Of a stretch of DNA of 64,000 nucleotides, positions 25,301 to 40,300 are shown in pieces; within the stretch, counting starts at the first letter, position 1, and every line of letters begins with the position of its first letter. The notes under the pieces were generated by a model. The model was not told the origin of the DNA. It ran no database searches and saw nothing but the letters and a program-made list of their open reading frames with translations. This stretch comes from Ciona savignyi (taxonomy: Eukaryota > Chordata > Ascidiacea > Phlebobranchia > Cionidae). The DNA lies in contig CH001384.1 in NCBI GenBank assembly GCA_000149265.1, positions 111,476-175,475 of the forward strand, given 5' to 3'. The position numbers were made by a program, and so were the translations under genes.

Positions 25301-28300
25301 GGAAAAATACAAGGGATATTACCTCACGCCAACTGTTGTGTTATCAGAACTGTTAAAGTGTGTTATGTCTAAAGGAGACGTTAATTCAATTGGTAGTACC
25401 CAATAATCCACTGAGTTCACATGATGTATGCAATGTGCCTGGTCAAAATAAAAAAAACAAATAGCTAGTAACCAATTTTAAACCTTCCACCATTCAGCCG
25501 AAACGCGATGCAGTAAATCACTAAGATATTCAACCGAACTAAGTATTTCCATTTAAAAAATATGTAAAAATAATGTTTAATAATTTCGAATTAATTATTA
25601 AAATCTTTAAACTTAGCTCAGTGGTTTAGACGGTTGGTATTAAGATGGTGGACAGAAATATTAGCAATATGGTTAACGGTTGCAATCAGCTGTTAGGAAC
25701 AGGTCAGTTTAAAGATATTTAATCTAAAATAAAGTTACTTAAGCTGACTTACTTGAGGGTTGGGAAGTTGTTGAACAGCTTCACGTAAGATGATGCGACT
25801 TTGTACGGATATCCACCGCTCCTGAATTCGTAATTTGCTGATGTTGCGTAGACAATCGGCCAAAGCCTTTGCCTCATCATCATCAAGGCTAGATGGCATT
25901 ATATGCAGGACCATCTGAAATGAAAGTAAACTTGGTTGTAACATTAAGATTCAACGAAGTTGTGAAGTTGGTTAGTTCAGTTGGATGAAAGATTCGCGTT
26001 TATTCTCTCACTCTCTCATACCTACAACGGATCTGTATCAATTTGAACTGAACAAATCGGCTTGAGGCACGGATAACAATTTAGTTGTTTATTTTATGAT
26101 GACAATTATGAATCGATATATTTTAACATGCAGCTTATATAGAAATTGATTTGCATAATAAGGTTTAAATTACCGACAGGGGCAAACCACAGTTTGTAGT
26201 AACCAACAAATGGGGAACTCCCCATCCACTTATGCTCATGAATTAAGATATTACTAATATTAAGATCATTTATTTCGAGCTGTTCTAATATCAACATAGT
26301 TGTAAAGCAGAATTGAGCATGGTTTGCCCCTTCAACGCTTTCAAAACAAAATTCATTAATTAGTATTTAGTATATAATACACATATAAGAGATAAGTCAC
26401 TTTTAATACTTTAAACAGCAATAATTGAGATTTTCCAATGAGAATCAAGAAACTTAAATCAAACGGTTATGTTTAAAACGTCAACATAAAGTTGATATAT
26501 CTACCTTGTTCTGTCGCTCATTGATAGCTTGGCTCAAATCTACGATCAGCTGTCCGCATCCATCTAACCAAAGTTCATCCAGAGCTTCCATGTGCGGTTG
26601 CAAATATTCAACTATTTCCCTCATCTCTAATTCTTTAAACCAGGTTCTCTGTGACTAAACTCCATTTGTTATTACCTAGCTAAATTTTGTTATCACAATG
26701 GTGCATGAACTTACTACGAGTCTGTTGCGTAAACGATGTACGTATAGCTCATTAAAACACATTAACCAACCTTTGTATAAACTCTAATATAAAATTATGG
26801 AATGTTAAAATTAACGACTTCGTGATAAACAATGCATTGATGTGCTCACCATTGTGTTTATCATGCAGCGTGATTAGACAGGGGTTATAAATAGCGGTAA
26901 TAAATTATCTATCAATTTGCGAAATATTTGGATAGATTGTATTATTCATATTAGAAATAATCATGAATTAAAAGCTCTTATAAATTATGAAATCAAGATG
27001 GTACCATATAAATCAGGGTAACTTTGCTAGCCGTTGGGTCAGATGGTGGAAAATAAAGTCTTTGGTGGGCCGGATAATTACATAAATAGTAATCGATATC
27101 TTAACCACTTATTTATTCACTAATGCAAGCGTCACATTACAGGCTATGTTTAGATAAAGTCTGTGGGCCGGTCAAAATCCTTTCACGGGCCATATGCTGC
27201 CCATGCCGGATATAAATGATATATGGGAACTGTGTTACATGGTATTTCTATGTTGAATATGATCCTGAATCGCTGGACTATTAATAGATCTTGCAATATG
27301 AGCCTACGAGTCTGTTACTTGTTTATTACTGCATTATGACAAGTAATTAAAGCTATACTATTTTATGTGTGAAGTATGAGATGAATTATAATAATCAAAG
27401 AAAGAAAATGTTTGACATTATGAGTTGAATATATGACATTGAACAACGTGAGTTTAATCCGGATAAATTGGGAGATTTAGAAATAAGTGCAATCTCTCCA
27501 CCAGGTTGGTAAACACAGATTTACTTACTCGATATTTCCAATGATAACCGTTCAACGATAACCTTGTGATCTAAAATTAAAATTTGAGGGTAATTTGATA
27601 TTTATCATGTGAAACATCATTTATATTTAAAAAAAGTTAAGCACTATTTATCCACATAAAACCAGGTATTATTTTTATTCACTTTACATGTAATGTAAAA
27701 TAATAAAAATGAACATTTAATGCATTGGATAACACTTAAATATAAACCTACCACATAACAAACTATTTCGTTATATTATTAAATAATACGTGACATATTG
27801 AAAGCCACATTTTTCCCACCTTTCCAGGTTCAAGTTGAAGAATTCGTTTCAGATCATCACCTTTATCAATTACATGTACTGTCCAAGTCTTCACCCATTG
27901 ATCACCGTTCTGTTCAAACCATTTATCACTATCATCAACTAAAACCAAGTCCTATGGAAATATATTCAAAGTTACAAAGCAGAAATACATTGTATAGAAT
28001 TGCATATATATGGAAAAATCCAATTCCAATGAATATTTAAATTGGCAAATCGATAAAATAGTTTCCAATTCTAATTTTTTTTAAATTTTTTAATTTAAAA
28101 TTTGTTTAAATTTTTGAGTTTTATTATCTTATAGCATATGTATTTTTTTTAAATGGGGTAGAATAAAGTATCAGATAACTAATTTACGTTGTATTTACAG
28201 CCCACTTAATAATTATACACAACCGTATTTGCAATACACACGAATTATGTTCCTATATAAATTTATATCTACGCCAATATGCAATCCCCGATCAGTGGTC

Positions 28301-31300
28301 TACAAGAGCTGTTCAATAACATTTTTTTGGTTATAATGCTACCATTTTTACAGCGAACAAAGCAATATCTGCCTCATGTAAGATGAATAGATTTTAAGTG
28401 ACATTTTGTGGAAATCCCAACTCAGTGCTGTGTTACCACAGGGATAAATATGAATTGTTATAAATAACCCATCAGTAAAGGAACGCAACCCAAAAATCCA
28501 TGTAAACTGACTTCAGGCAGGAAATGTTATACAATTATGTGTAGATGTGCACCAATCTGCAAAAATTCCATTTAAAATTAATAATTGTCAGATACTGTTT
28601 ATCCATATAGCATGGTGTCACGATTTGATACGAGCTCCCGTTTTCCAGGAATGTGTGGTCTTCCCAGCGTTGAAGATACAGATGGTTCGAGACAGAAAGC
28701 AGCAATTATGGTTTGAACAGAATTGGTTGTCCAGTGAACAGAAATTACAAAACAGAACCTGTTTAAATCCATATCCCAATGTAAGTCTTGGACATTTTCG
28801 GCTAGTTTCATTAGCTTGAAATTTAATGTGTAATTCTTCATTCAATTTTTCAGTTTGTTGTAAAATATCTTAAACGATTACTGTAGGTTTTTCAGGATGT
28901 GAAACCCATTTATCTCGAAGGTAGCCTGCTGTGAGCTCAAAAAACAAAGAAGAAACAAAAAAATTAAAAAGTGGTTGATCTAGACCAGGGATGTCCAACC
29001 GTTTATTGTAGTAGGCTGCATTGTCACTTGAAATAATTTAATTATATAATCTTCATGTTGCTCCCATACTATAGCCTACTATTACTGCGTCGCTAAAAGT
29101 TGACTGATACATTTTAATTAGGCTAAGATTCAAAGTGCAAAATACTACTTGGAGTGAAAATGACTGGCGGGCCGCACAAAAACCTCAGGTGGGCCGCAGG
29201 TTGGACATTCCTGATCTAGACCATGGCTTCCCAAACTTTTAAACTAGCGATCACTTTTAATTTATTATAATTTTATGCAAACCTTCTTCACATTTAAAAT
29301 CTAAAAAACGGAAAAGGTATATTAGTTTGTGTGAAATTGATTCTTGCAAATCCTAAAATTCATTGACCTACAATTTGGGAAGCCATGATTTAGGCGGTTT
29401 AGTGACTTATCTGTATGATGTCCAGTGTAATAATAGGAGAGAATATTCATGTTTTTGCCTGAGAATGGGAAAATACAAGGGATATTACCTCATGCCAATT
29501 GTTGTGTTATCGGAACTGTTAGTTTGTTTAGTTTAGTTTATTTTTTGTTTTCACGATGAAAACATAAATCAGGATTGTTTAAAAAAAATATGAAAACGGG
29601 AAAAACGGCAAAACGACAGTCTTTAGAACACGTCTAAAAACAAGCAGTACTTTATTAAAATTCGGTAAAATTAGAAATAAAGAAAAAAATAAACAAATTA
29701 ATAAACTAAAATATAATTAATTGTTTTGAAAGAAAAATTACACTATTACACTAAGCCCCAAAGAAAAGTGTGCGGTAAAGCGACCCGTGCAATGGGGGAG
29801 TCATCTTTAGAAGAATGGGTGGCCCAGAAAGTGTGGGTCACAGTGGAAAAAAGAAAAACCCCCAAAATGAAATTTTTCTAAAAAAGTTTCAAGTGCAACA
29901 CTTACCAAGGCATTTAAAAGTATATTAAGAAAAAATAAATTATATAAAAAATAATTAATTACAATTAATTAGAAAAAAACATTAAAGTGTGTTATGTCTA
30001 AACGAGACGTTAATTCAATTTGGTAGTACCCAATAATCCACTGAGTTCACATGATGTATGCAATTTGCCTGGTCAAAAAAAACGAATAGCTAGTAACCAA
30101 TTTTAAACCTTCCACCATTCAGCCAAAACGCGATGCAGTAAATGACCAAGATATTCAACCAAACTAAGTATTTCCATTTAAAAAATATGTTGAAATAATG
30201 TTTAATAATTTCGAAATAATTATTAGTATTGTATTAAACTTAGCTCAGTGGTTTAAACGGTTGGTATAAAGATGGTGGATAGAAAATAAGATATTTATTC
30301 TAAAATTAAAGTTACTTAAGCTGACTTACTTGAGGGTTGGGAAGTTGTTGAACAGCTTCACGTAAGATGATGCGACTTTGTACGGATATCCACTGCTCAT
30401 GAATTTGAAATTCGCTGATGTAGCGAAGACAATCGCCCAAAGCCTTTGCCTCATCATCATCAAGGCTAGATTGCATTATATGCAGGACCATCTGAAATGA
30501 AAGTAAACTTGGTTGTAACATTAAGATTTAACGAAGTTGTAAAGTTGGTTAGCTCAGTAGGATGAAAGATTCGCGTTTATTCTCTCACTCTCTCATACCT
30601 ACAACGGATCTGCATCAATTTGAACAAAACCAATCGGCTTGGGGCATGGGTAACAATTAAGTTGTTTATTTTATGATTACAATTATGAATAGATATATTT
30701 TAACATGCAGCTTATATGGAAATTAATTTGCATAACAAAGTTCACATTAAAGATAGGGGCAAACCACAGTTTGTAGTAACAAACAACTCCCCATCCATTA
30801 TATGCTCATGCATTGAGATATTACTAATATTAAGATCATTTATTTCGAGCTGTTCTAATATCAACATAGTTGTAAAGCAGGTGTTAACTACAGAGTCACC
30901 CAAATCATTATACGGCACTCCAAACGTGGTCCTCGCATGCCAGCGCGTCAAACGCTGCACACTTTAATTTAAATTCCTTAATTTCTCGCTTTCTGTTTTG
31001 TTAGTTCGTCCTTCAGTTCTACATTCGTTCAGTTGACAGTAATAGTTGGTTTCGGTGCAGTAGTTTGTTTTTCCTAATTTTTATTGCAGTTTTATTTGTA
31101 GTAGTGGTGGCTTACTAACTTATATTTATTTTACAGCTGCATACTTCAGTACTTCAGTATTAGAAAACCTATCCCCTTCCCCCGTACATTTCCCCCATTT
31201 CAAAGCCAAATTTTGTTGCCAAATTTTCATTTTTCCAGTTCGCCTTGCCGCCGTCGTTTTGTTATTAAATTGTCTTAAGTTGTTAATTGGTTGTTCTAAT

Positions 31301-34300
31301 TAGGAGTTGTTTAGTTATGAATGTGACCGTTTGTCAGTTACATTGAATTTTCTAATAATCTTGAGTATGTAGCTTTATTCGGTAAGTTCTTGTTTTAGTT
31401 TCGAGTTATTTCCAATAATTTCCTCAGCGGTTGTCGTTTCGGTCGTTTAGTGGTGTTCAGGAGGTTCCGGTAATTAGTGCGGCGTCGTTTGTTCGAGTTC
31501 CGGTGAGTTCTGTGTTTTTCGGTTCGGCGCCGTGTGTGGTTTCGGATTGTTTGGTGGAGTTCGGTGATTTCAGACCGTGTGCGATAAATTGTTGAGGTTA
31601 TTCTTGGTTCAGATTTTTTGTAATTCATTTGTGGTTAATTAAGTTTGTTAGTACGAGCGTTTTTCGGTAGTGGTTCGTTATAATGTCGCGTAGAAGCGTT
31701 AGCAGTTGGTCTGGTTGGAGAGAGGATGAGCGGCAACATGAGTTGCTTCGTTTGGAGGCAAAAATGCGAGCACAAGAGGCCGAGCTTAAAATGCGGAGAC
31801 TCGAGCTAGACCATGCGCGGTCAAAGCAGCAAGCAGTGGAGCTGCGATCCAAACGAGAATTCGATTTGCGCAGTGTCAGTGACGCCTCTCGGCAAAGTGT
31901 AAGCGATTGGTTGGCTAACGTTGACACGAACTCTGATCGAGGAGCGGCACCGACATCGGTTCACAACTTGGCCGGGGCCGGCAAACAACATGATGCACCG
32001 GGCGATGTGGTCGACGACGGGTCTGGCTTTCCTGCCTTAATCGGTGCAATCCAGGAAGTTAACTCGATCATTCGGCAGGGAGTTTCCTTGCCAAGACGAG
32101 TAGATCCAAAGTTTGAGGGCGACCCGTTGCACTACTTTCAATTCATGAAGACGTTCGAGGAAACCATAGCGAACCAGTTGACCCAACCAGCAATGAAACT
32201 GCGTTACCTCATTGATCTTTGCAGCGGAAAGGCGAGAAGGTTAATTCAATCATGCGCTCTTATGTCACCACCAGAGGCTGGGCTGGAAGAAGCGCTCGGG
32301 TTACTACAAAGTCGATATGGACGAAAACATATGATAGTTAGAGCGCACCTGGACACCATTCTGCATGGACCCATAATCAAGGATACCGAAGAATCGCTTG
32401 GCGACTTTCTCACAAATTTGGTAAACAGTAGGATCATCTTAACAGAGCATGGTTATGCAGCAGACTTGGATTCACTTTTCAAACAACAGAAGCCCTATTC
32501 GAGCGACTTCCTCGGTCATTTCAAGCTCAACTGAGTGATAGCATGTCGCGACATTTAAACGGGGGTGGTCAAGTCAAATTCCAACGATATCGAAAATTTC
32601 GTACGTGGAAAAGTCGAGTGTGCGAGTAATGCACTGGGACGAATACTTTCAAGAAATCGATCTAAAGTCAATTGCGGGTCTACGGTACATAACAAATCCA
32701 TGACGAACGCTGCGGTATCCGACAATCTGAGGGACGAGGAAAAGAAGCGACCAGTGACAGACGTTTACTCTCCATGTTGTGCCTTTTGTGGAGAGGCTCA
32801 CCAAAGCATGCGTTGATCAGAATATAGACGCGGTGATACAAAGGAGCGGTGGTTAAAGGTAAAGTCTCTGCAATTATGCTCCAATTGCCTAGGAAAGAGG
32901 CACACTGCTCAAAATTGCAATTGTCCACAAAACTGTCACCAATGCGGACAACGGCATCATACAACGCTGCATCCAACCGTGGAGACCAAACCTTCATCAA
33001 TCACGTCTGTTGGCAAATCTCCCGCTGAATGCAAGGTACTGTCTAAAGGTTGTTCCGGTAATTGGTGTGGGGCGCCGATAAAAAATTCGCGCATAAGACG
33101 TATGCGTTTTTGGACGAGGGGTCTGATAGTTCATATTGTACGAGAGGTTTAATGAATCGCTTAGGTTTACGCGGTCCTTCCGTCCCGGTTGATGTTCAAT
33201 GCCTGTTTGGTAGTGGTAGAGAGTTGGGAACGTTGATTTCGATTAGTGTGAGCGGTATTTCCGAGGTTGATTCGGTTTATATTTCAACGGTCGTCGCAGT
33301 GGACGAGTTGCCGAACCTGCGTTCTAGTATTCCGACGGACGAGGTTGTGTGCAAATATGATCATCTAAATGGCCTAACATTTCCTAAATTAAATCGGCAC
33401 GTGGAGTTGCTCATTGGGGCCGGCTGCAAAGCTGCGCATAGAGTATTGGAACAGCGCGTGGGTCACGAAAACGAGCCAGATGCAGTGCGTACAATCCTTG
33501 GCTGGACACTAGTGGGTCCGGATTATAAGAACAACGAGAAAAGCTTAACAAAACGGAACACGTATTGTGCCGGTTCTAACTCAGTGCACAAGCTTTTGCA
33601 GAAAATGTTTGATCAGGATTTTTCCGAGTATGGCTACCCATCACGTCCAATGTCGGTGGAAGATAAGGTTGCTTTGAAGGCGATGGAGAATTCCGTGGTG
33701 AAGGTCAATGGTCATTACCAGGTAGCATTGCCGTGGAAACGAGGTGATGTAGTGCTTCCAAACAATCGTACTATGGCAATGAAAAGGTTAATGGGGTTAA
33801 AGCGACGCTTTGTTCGCGATCCTAGTTTGTTTCAGCAGTACAAGCTGAAAATCGAAGATTACTTGTCCGATGGCCATGCAGTGGAGGTTCCAAGGTCGGA
33901 AGAGTTCGGGAATCCTGGCAGGACGTGGTATATTCCGCACCATTCTACTGGTGGAAAATTTCGAGTGGTGTTTGATTGTGCCGCCAAATTCGATGGCACG
34001 TCGTTAAATGAGAATTTATTACACGGACCGGATCTTACCAATAGCCTGGTTGGTACATTGACCCGATTTCGGAAATTCCGAGTAGCGTTGACCGGTGATA
34101 TCAAGGCAATGTTCCACCAAGTGTTAGTGAATCCCAAAGACTGCGACGCACTACGGTTCTTGTGGTGGCCAAACAGCGATTACACCAAATCTCCCTGTAG
34201 TTATCGAATGGTAGTTCACGTTTTTGGCGCCACTTCGTCCCCGAGTTGTGCATCGTTTGCACTCAGGAAAGCCGCCGAGGAGAACGCCCCAGCAGTTGGG

Positions 34301-37300
34301 GAGGCAGCGATAAATGCCGTGATGAGTAATTTCTACGTGGACGACCTGTTATTCTCGGCAGACACGACTGAAGAAGTAACCACTTTGATTCCCCAGTTAG
34401 ATAAGCTGTTGCAGAGCGCGGGATTCCACCTCACCAAGTACTTAAGCAACCAATGGTCGGTGATGGACAGTCTGTGTGAAGACGGTCTTACAACCGCTTT
34501 CAAAAATATGAACCTTGAGAAGTTGCCAACGGATAAGACTCTGGGCCTTTATTGGAACACGGGAACCGACGTTTTTGAGGTTAAAGTCAATCTAGTTGGA
34601 AAGTCCGTCACTCGACGTGGGCTGCTTTCGATGGCAAGCCAAATTTTTGACCCTTTGGGGTTTGTACAACCCTTCATGTTGCCGGTAAAGAGAATCCTGC
34701 AGCAACTCTGTCAAGACGGTATTGGCTGGGATGAGGAAATACCTCTAAGTTCCAAGGAAAAGTGGGTGGAGTGGATGCAATTCTTACCGGATTTAGAGAC
34801 ACTTCGAATTCCTAGATGGCTAGGAATGAGTTCGGCAGTCAATAAAGTGGAGTTGCATTGTTTCTGTGATGCAAGTGAAATTGGTTATGGCGCTGTATGT
34901 TATATCCGTTCTGTGTCGGTGCGTGGTGAAATATCGGTTCAATTTGTCATGGGGAAGTCCAGGGTATCACCTCTGAAGACCATTACAATCCCTCGTTTGG
35001 AACTGTGTGCTTGCGTGGTAGGCGTGAAGTTAACTCAACAGGTCAAGGAAGAAATTCAAAGTGAGATTAATAGAATCATACTCTGGACGGATTCAACGTC
35101 TGCCTTGCAGTACATCGCGAACGTTTCGAGAAGATTTCAGCGGTTTGTGGCTAATCGCTTGAGTGTAATTCACGAATTTTCCGAAGTGGAGCAATGGCAT
35201 TTCGTAGACTCAAAGAACAATTCAGCAGATGTAGCATCCCGTGGGATCATGCCAAGCAACGTTACTGCGCCAGAGGTGAACTTGTGGTTGAATGGGCCAC
35301 AGTTTCTCCGCGAACGCGAGAATGTTTGGCCAGTGCGGCCACCTGTGTTGCAGCCTATTACGGATTCTGATCCTGAGCTTCGAAAATTAGGCCTGAGTTA
35401 TGCTGTCGTCGCCTGCGTTCCGTCTAGTATTTCCCAGTTGTTATCGCGATTTTCTTCGTTCGAGAAGTTGCAGCGTGCGTTCGCCTGGCTTGCGCGTTTT
35501 AAGTGTTACATTGCGCAGCGGCGCTGGCGTAATTCCCCCGTTCCTGAGCGTATGAGCGAGTTGTTGTCGGTTGGTGAAATTCAAAATACGACTTTCGATA
35601 TTGTTAAAGTCGTTCAGTTGGAGTCGTTCGCAGAGATTATTGCGTCCCTTAATGATTTTCCAGACTTTGTTTCAGCTCTGGCCGCTGTGTCTCAGCCGTG
35701 TGTTTCGTATAAGCGCTCTCGTCCTTTGTTCAGACTCCGTCCTATTTTGGTGAAGGGTGTTTTGAGGGGTTGGTGGTCGTTTAGAGCTTTCTTCTTTCGA
35801 TAATGACGTAAAGCATCCAATTATATTGCCTAGTCGCCATGTTGTTACATCGCTTATTGTTAATCATTACCATGTCGTTGCCGGTCATTTCGGGTACTCA
35901 ACACGTCTTAGCGGCAATACGAGAGCGTTTTTGGATTGTTAGAGGGCATTCTAGTGTCCGGTATTATTTAAACTCGTGTAGGCAATGTCGCTTCTGGAAG
36001 GCGAAAGTTGGCGAACAAATCATGGCACCTTTACCCCCATGTAGACTGACTCCAGGAAATCCACCCTTCACCCATTGTGGTGTGGATTACATGGGACCAC
36101 TGACGGTCAAAATTGGTCGCAACCACGTCAAACGTTATGCATGTGTGTTCACGTGCTTGGCATCGCGAGCAGTACATATCGAGATCGCCCACGCCCTCGA
36201 CACCAATGACTTCATTCAAGCATTACGTAGATTCATCTGTAGACGTGGGTTCGCAACTAGAGACATGTACAGCGACAACGGACTAAACTTCGTTGGTGCC
36301 GAGAAGGAACTCCGACAGCAAATCCGAAACTTCAATCAGAGTAGCATCAACAATGCGTTAATCCAAAAAGGAATTCAATGGCACTTTAATCCACCTTTGG
36401 CAAGTCACCAAGGTGGCATATGGGAACGAATGATACGTACCATTCGAAAGCTGCTTCGCCATCTGACGGCGGAAAGAATACTGGGCGATGATGCGCTGCA
36501 TACCTTCATGGTGGAAATAGAGTTCATCTTGAACAATCGCCCACTGACAACGGTAACCAACGACCCGAGAGATTTGAACGCACTCTCTCCCATGTCAATT
36601 CTAACCGGTACAATCGAAGCGTCATATTCCTCAGGAGTGTTCGTTAAAGCGGACGGTTATCGAAAATCGTGGTTGGCTGTGCAATACCTGACAGACAGAT
36701 TTTGGGCGCAGTGGACCAAAACTTACTTGCCATTACTCCAACAACGGCAAAAGTGGTTAATTCCAGTTCGAAATTTCAAAGAAGGAGACGTGGTTCTAAT
36801 GGTCGACGAACAGAGCAAACGGGGAGAATGGCCGAAGGCGAGGGTGATCGAAGTCTACCCTGATCGAGAGGGAGCTGTACGAAGAGTGAGGGTTCGAACG
36901 TCGAAGTCCGAATATGTCAGAGACATACGTAAACTGTGTTTATTGGAGTTGGCGTGACTCCCCCTACAAGTAACGCACACGTACTGTTGTTTGTTTTATT
37001 TCCACCGCTGTCATGAGGGTATCTCGGTTGGGTGCTTTCAATTCGGTCCGTGAACTGTAGTGACACTGTACCATTATGGCCCAACTCCAACATACAATTA
37101 TGTTCACTCAACACTGCCGTACCAAAAAGAGTACTTTAACGACGCTGCTACGAGCAGCCATACAGGTAGTAGCTGACACCGCTACGAGCTGGCAGGGGGC
37201 CTCCAACATAAACGGGGTGACCCTGTATTTCTTTAAAATAAATGAATCTGTGAGCATATATCATTTGGGGCCGGTGTGTTAACTACAGAGTCACCCAAAT

Positions 37301-40300
37301 CATTATACGGCACTCCAAACGTGGTCCTCGCATGCCAGCGCGTCAAACGCTGCACACTTTAATTTAAATTCCTTAATTTCTCGCTTTATGTTTTGTTAGT
37401 TCGTCCTTCAGTTCTACATTCGTTCAGTTGACAGTAATAGTTGGTTTCGGTGCAGTAGTTTGTTTTTCCTAATTTTTATTGCAGTTTTATTTGTAGTAGT
37501 GGTGGCTTACTAACTTATATTTATTTTACAGCTGCATACTTCAGTACTTCAGTATTAGAAAACCTATCCCCTTCCCCCGTACATTTCCCCCATTTCAAAG
37601 CCAAATTTTGTTGCCAAATTTTCATTTTTCCAGTTCGCCTTGCCGCCGTCGTTTTGTTATTAAATTGTCTTAAGTTGTTAATTGGTTGTTCTAATTAGGA
37701 GTTGTTTAGTTATGAATGTGACCGTTTGTCAGTTACAGCAGGGTTGAGCATGGTTTGCCCTTTCAATGCTTTCAAAACAAAATTTATTAATTTGTTTTTA
37801 GTGTGTAATACACAAATAAGAGATAAGTCACTTTTAATACTTTATACAGCGGGGGTTGAGATTTTCCAATGAGAATCAAGCAACTTAAATCAAACGGTTA
37901 TGTTTAAAACGTCAACATAAAGTTAATATATCTACCTTGGTCTGTCGCTCATTGATAGCTTGGCTTAAATCTACAATGAGCTGTCCGCATCCATCTAACC
38001 GAAGTTCATCCAGAGCTTTCATGTGCGGTTGCAAATATACAGCTATATCTCTCATCTCTAATTCTTTATACCAGGTTCGCTGTGACTAAACTTCATTTGT
38101 TATCACTTATCTGGGTTTTGTTATCACAATGGTGCATGAACTTATTACGAGTCTGTTGCGCAAACGATGTACTTATGGCTATTAAAACGCATTTACCATG
38201 CTTGTATAAACTTTTAAAAAATTATGGAATGCTAAATAATTAAAAACTTGGTAAAAAACAATGCATTGATGTGCTGACCATTGTGTTTATCATGCAGCGT
38301 GATCAGCCAGTGGTTATAAATACCGGGACTAATTTATCTATCAACTTGCGAAATATTTTAAATAGATTGTATTATTCTTTTTAAAAATAATCATGAATTA
38401 AAAGCTCTTATAATTAATGAAATCAAGATGGTACCATACAATTCAGAATAACTTTTCTAGCCGTTTGGTCAGATAAGGGAAAATAAAGTCCTTGGTGGGC
38501 TTTCATGAAATAGTATTCAATATCTTAACCACATATTTATTCACTAATGCAAGCGCTACATCACAGGCTATGTTTAGATAAAGTCTGTGGGCCAGTCAAA
38601 ATCCCTTCTCGGGCCATATGCTGCCCATGCCGGATATAAATGATATATAGGAGTTGTGTTATATGGTATTTCTATTTTGAATATGATCTTTGATCGCTGG
38701 ACTATTGATAGATCTTGCAATGTAAACCTACGAGTCTGTTACTTGTTTAATACTGCATTATGACAAGTAATTAAAGTTATACTACCATAAACGGAAGTAT
38801 GAGATGAATTATATTAATCAAAGAAAGACAATGTTTGACATTATGAGTTGAATATATGACATTGGACAATATGAGTTTAATCCGGATAAATTGGGAGATT
38901 TAGAAATTAGTGCAATCTCTCCACCAGGTTGGTAAACACATATTACCAGGTTGGTAAACACATACTTACTGGATATTCACAACAATAACCGTTCAACGAT
39001 AACCTTGTGATCTGAAATTAAAATTTGAGGGTCATTTGATATTTATTATGTGAAACATCATTTATATTTAAGTAAAGTTAAACATTATTTATCCACATAA
39101 AACATGTTATTAATTCGATTTACTGTATATGTTAATGTAAATTTATATAAACAGATAATTTAACTCAATGGATTATACTTACATATAAACCTACCATATA
39201 ACAAACTCATTCGTGATATTATTAAAAAATACATGCAATATTGAAAGCAACGTTTAATTCCACCTTCCCAGGTTCAAGTTGAAGAAGTCGTTTCAGATCA
39301 TCACCTTTATCAATTGCATGTACTGTCCAAACCTTCGCCCATTGATAACCGTTCTGTTCAACCCATTCACCACCTTCATCAACTACAACTAAGTCCTATG
39401 GAAATATATTCAAAGTTACAAAGCAGAAATACATTGTATAGAATTGCATATATATGGAGTTGTACGAATCATGTAGGTGGAAATAATTAAAGATAAATTT
39501 ACCTGGATTGTATATAAAATGCTTGATATTAGCATTATCTTAGTGGGGTAGTTTTTTCTAGTTGATATTATAATCGGATATTATAACCAAAATGGTCTGA
39601 CCCCAAGGTGGCCATATTAAGCGGTGCCAACTGTATATTTAAAATACATTAAAAATACAACACAAATATTTAATTAGTTTAAATTTGTATTATCACTAAG
39701 TGAAAAAGCAATCTTCCCAAAGTAAGCCATTTGCATTCAGTTGCTCTTGTGAAATAATTGGTGAAACAAGTGTTACATTCCATGTGCGCGTATTGTTTGT
39801 AGGCGTCTGGGAAATCCCATTGCACCACGTATTTGTGCTTTGCAGACCTTTCTTCGAGGCTAGTGTATTTTTTATATAAACAAATAATTTTGTTTTATTT
39901 GTGTTTAGCAGCCACGTCTAATTATAGTAAAATTTAATAACTTATTGCGTTTTAGACGTGTTCTAACGATTGTCGTTTTGCCGTTTTTTGCATTTTCGAA
40001 ATTTTTATCAATAGTCCCGCTTCGTGTTTTTATCGTGGAAACAAAAAATATACTAAACTATACTGTCATCATGTGAAACGCGATAAATGTAAAATCCATT
40101 TATATTTTATGTTTTTACTTGATAGAAAACTGTTTATATTAAAAAAATATTAGTTTAGTCTCTCTTACTATTCGTGAGCTAAACGCGTTCGGACAGTACA
40201 TCAACAAGATACACGCGTCTGCTATGTTGACCAGGTGCGAGTTGTACCATAACCAAACAATCCTTACGTACATGGAAAAAAAACAATTGTTTTTCATGTT

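Larger units (their letters stand above)
30882..37737 (+). mobile_element. BEL/Pao LTR retrotransposon 1 (young), 6856 bp
   Basis: Two 461-bp LTRs (30882-31342 and 37277-37737) start tgttaacta and end cagttaca and differ at one base that I can see (ctttctg/ctttatg). A perfect 5-bp duplication gcagg flanks it (30877-30881 and 37738-37742). A short polypurine-like run (tttggggccgg) precedes the right LTR. Order is gag, protease, RT, RNase H, integrase. It lies in sense opposite to the LRR gene. Coding frames contain a few shifts. No envelope gene is present. Confidence 0.95.
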
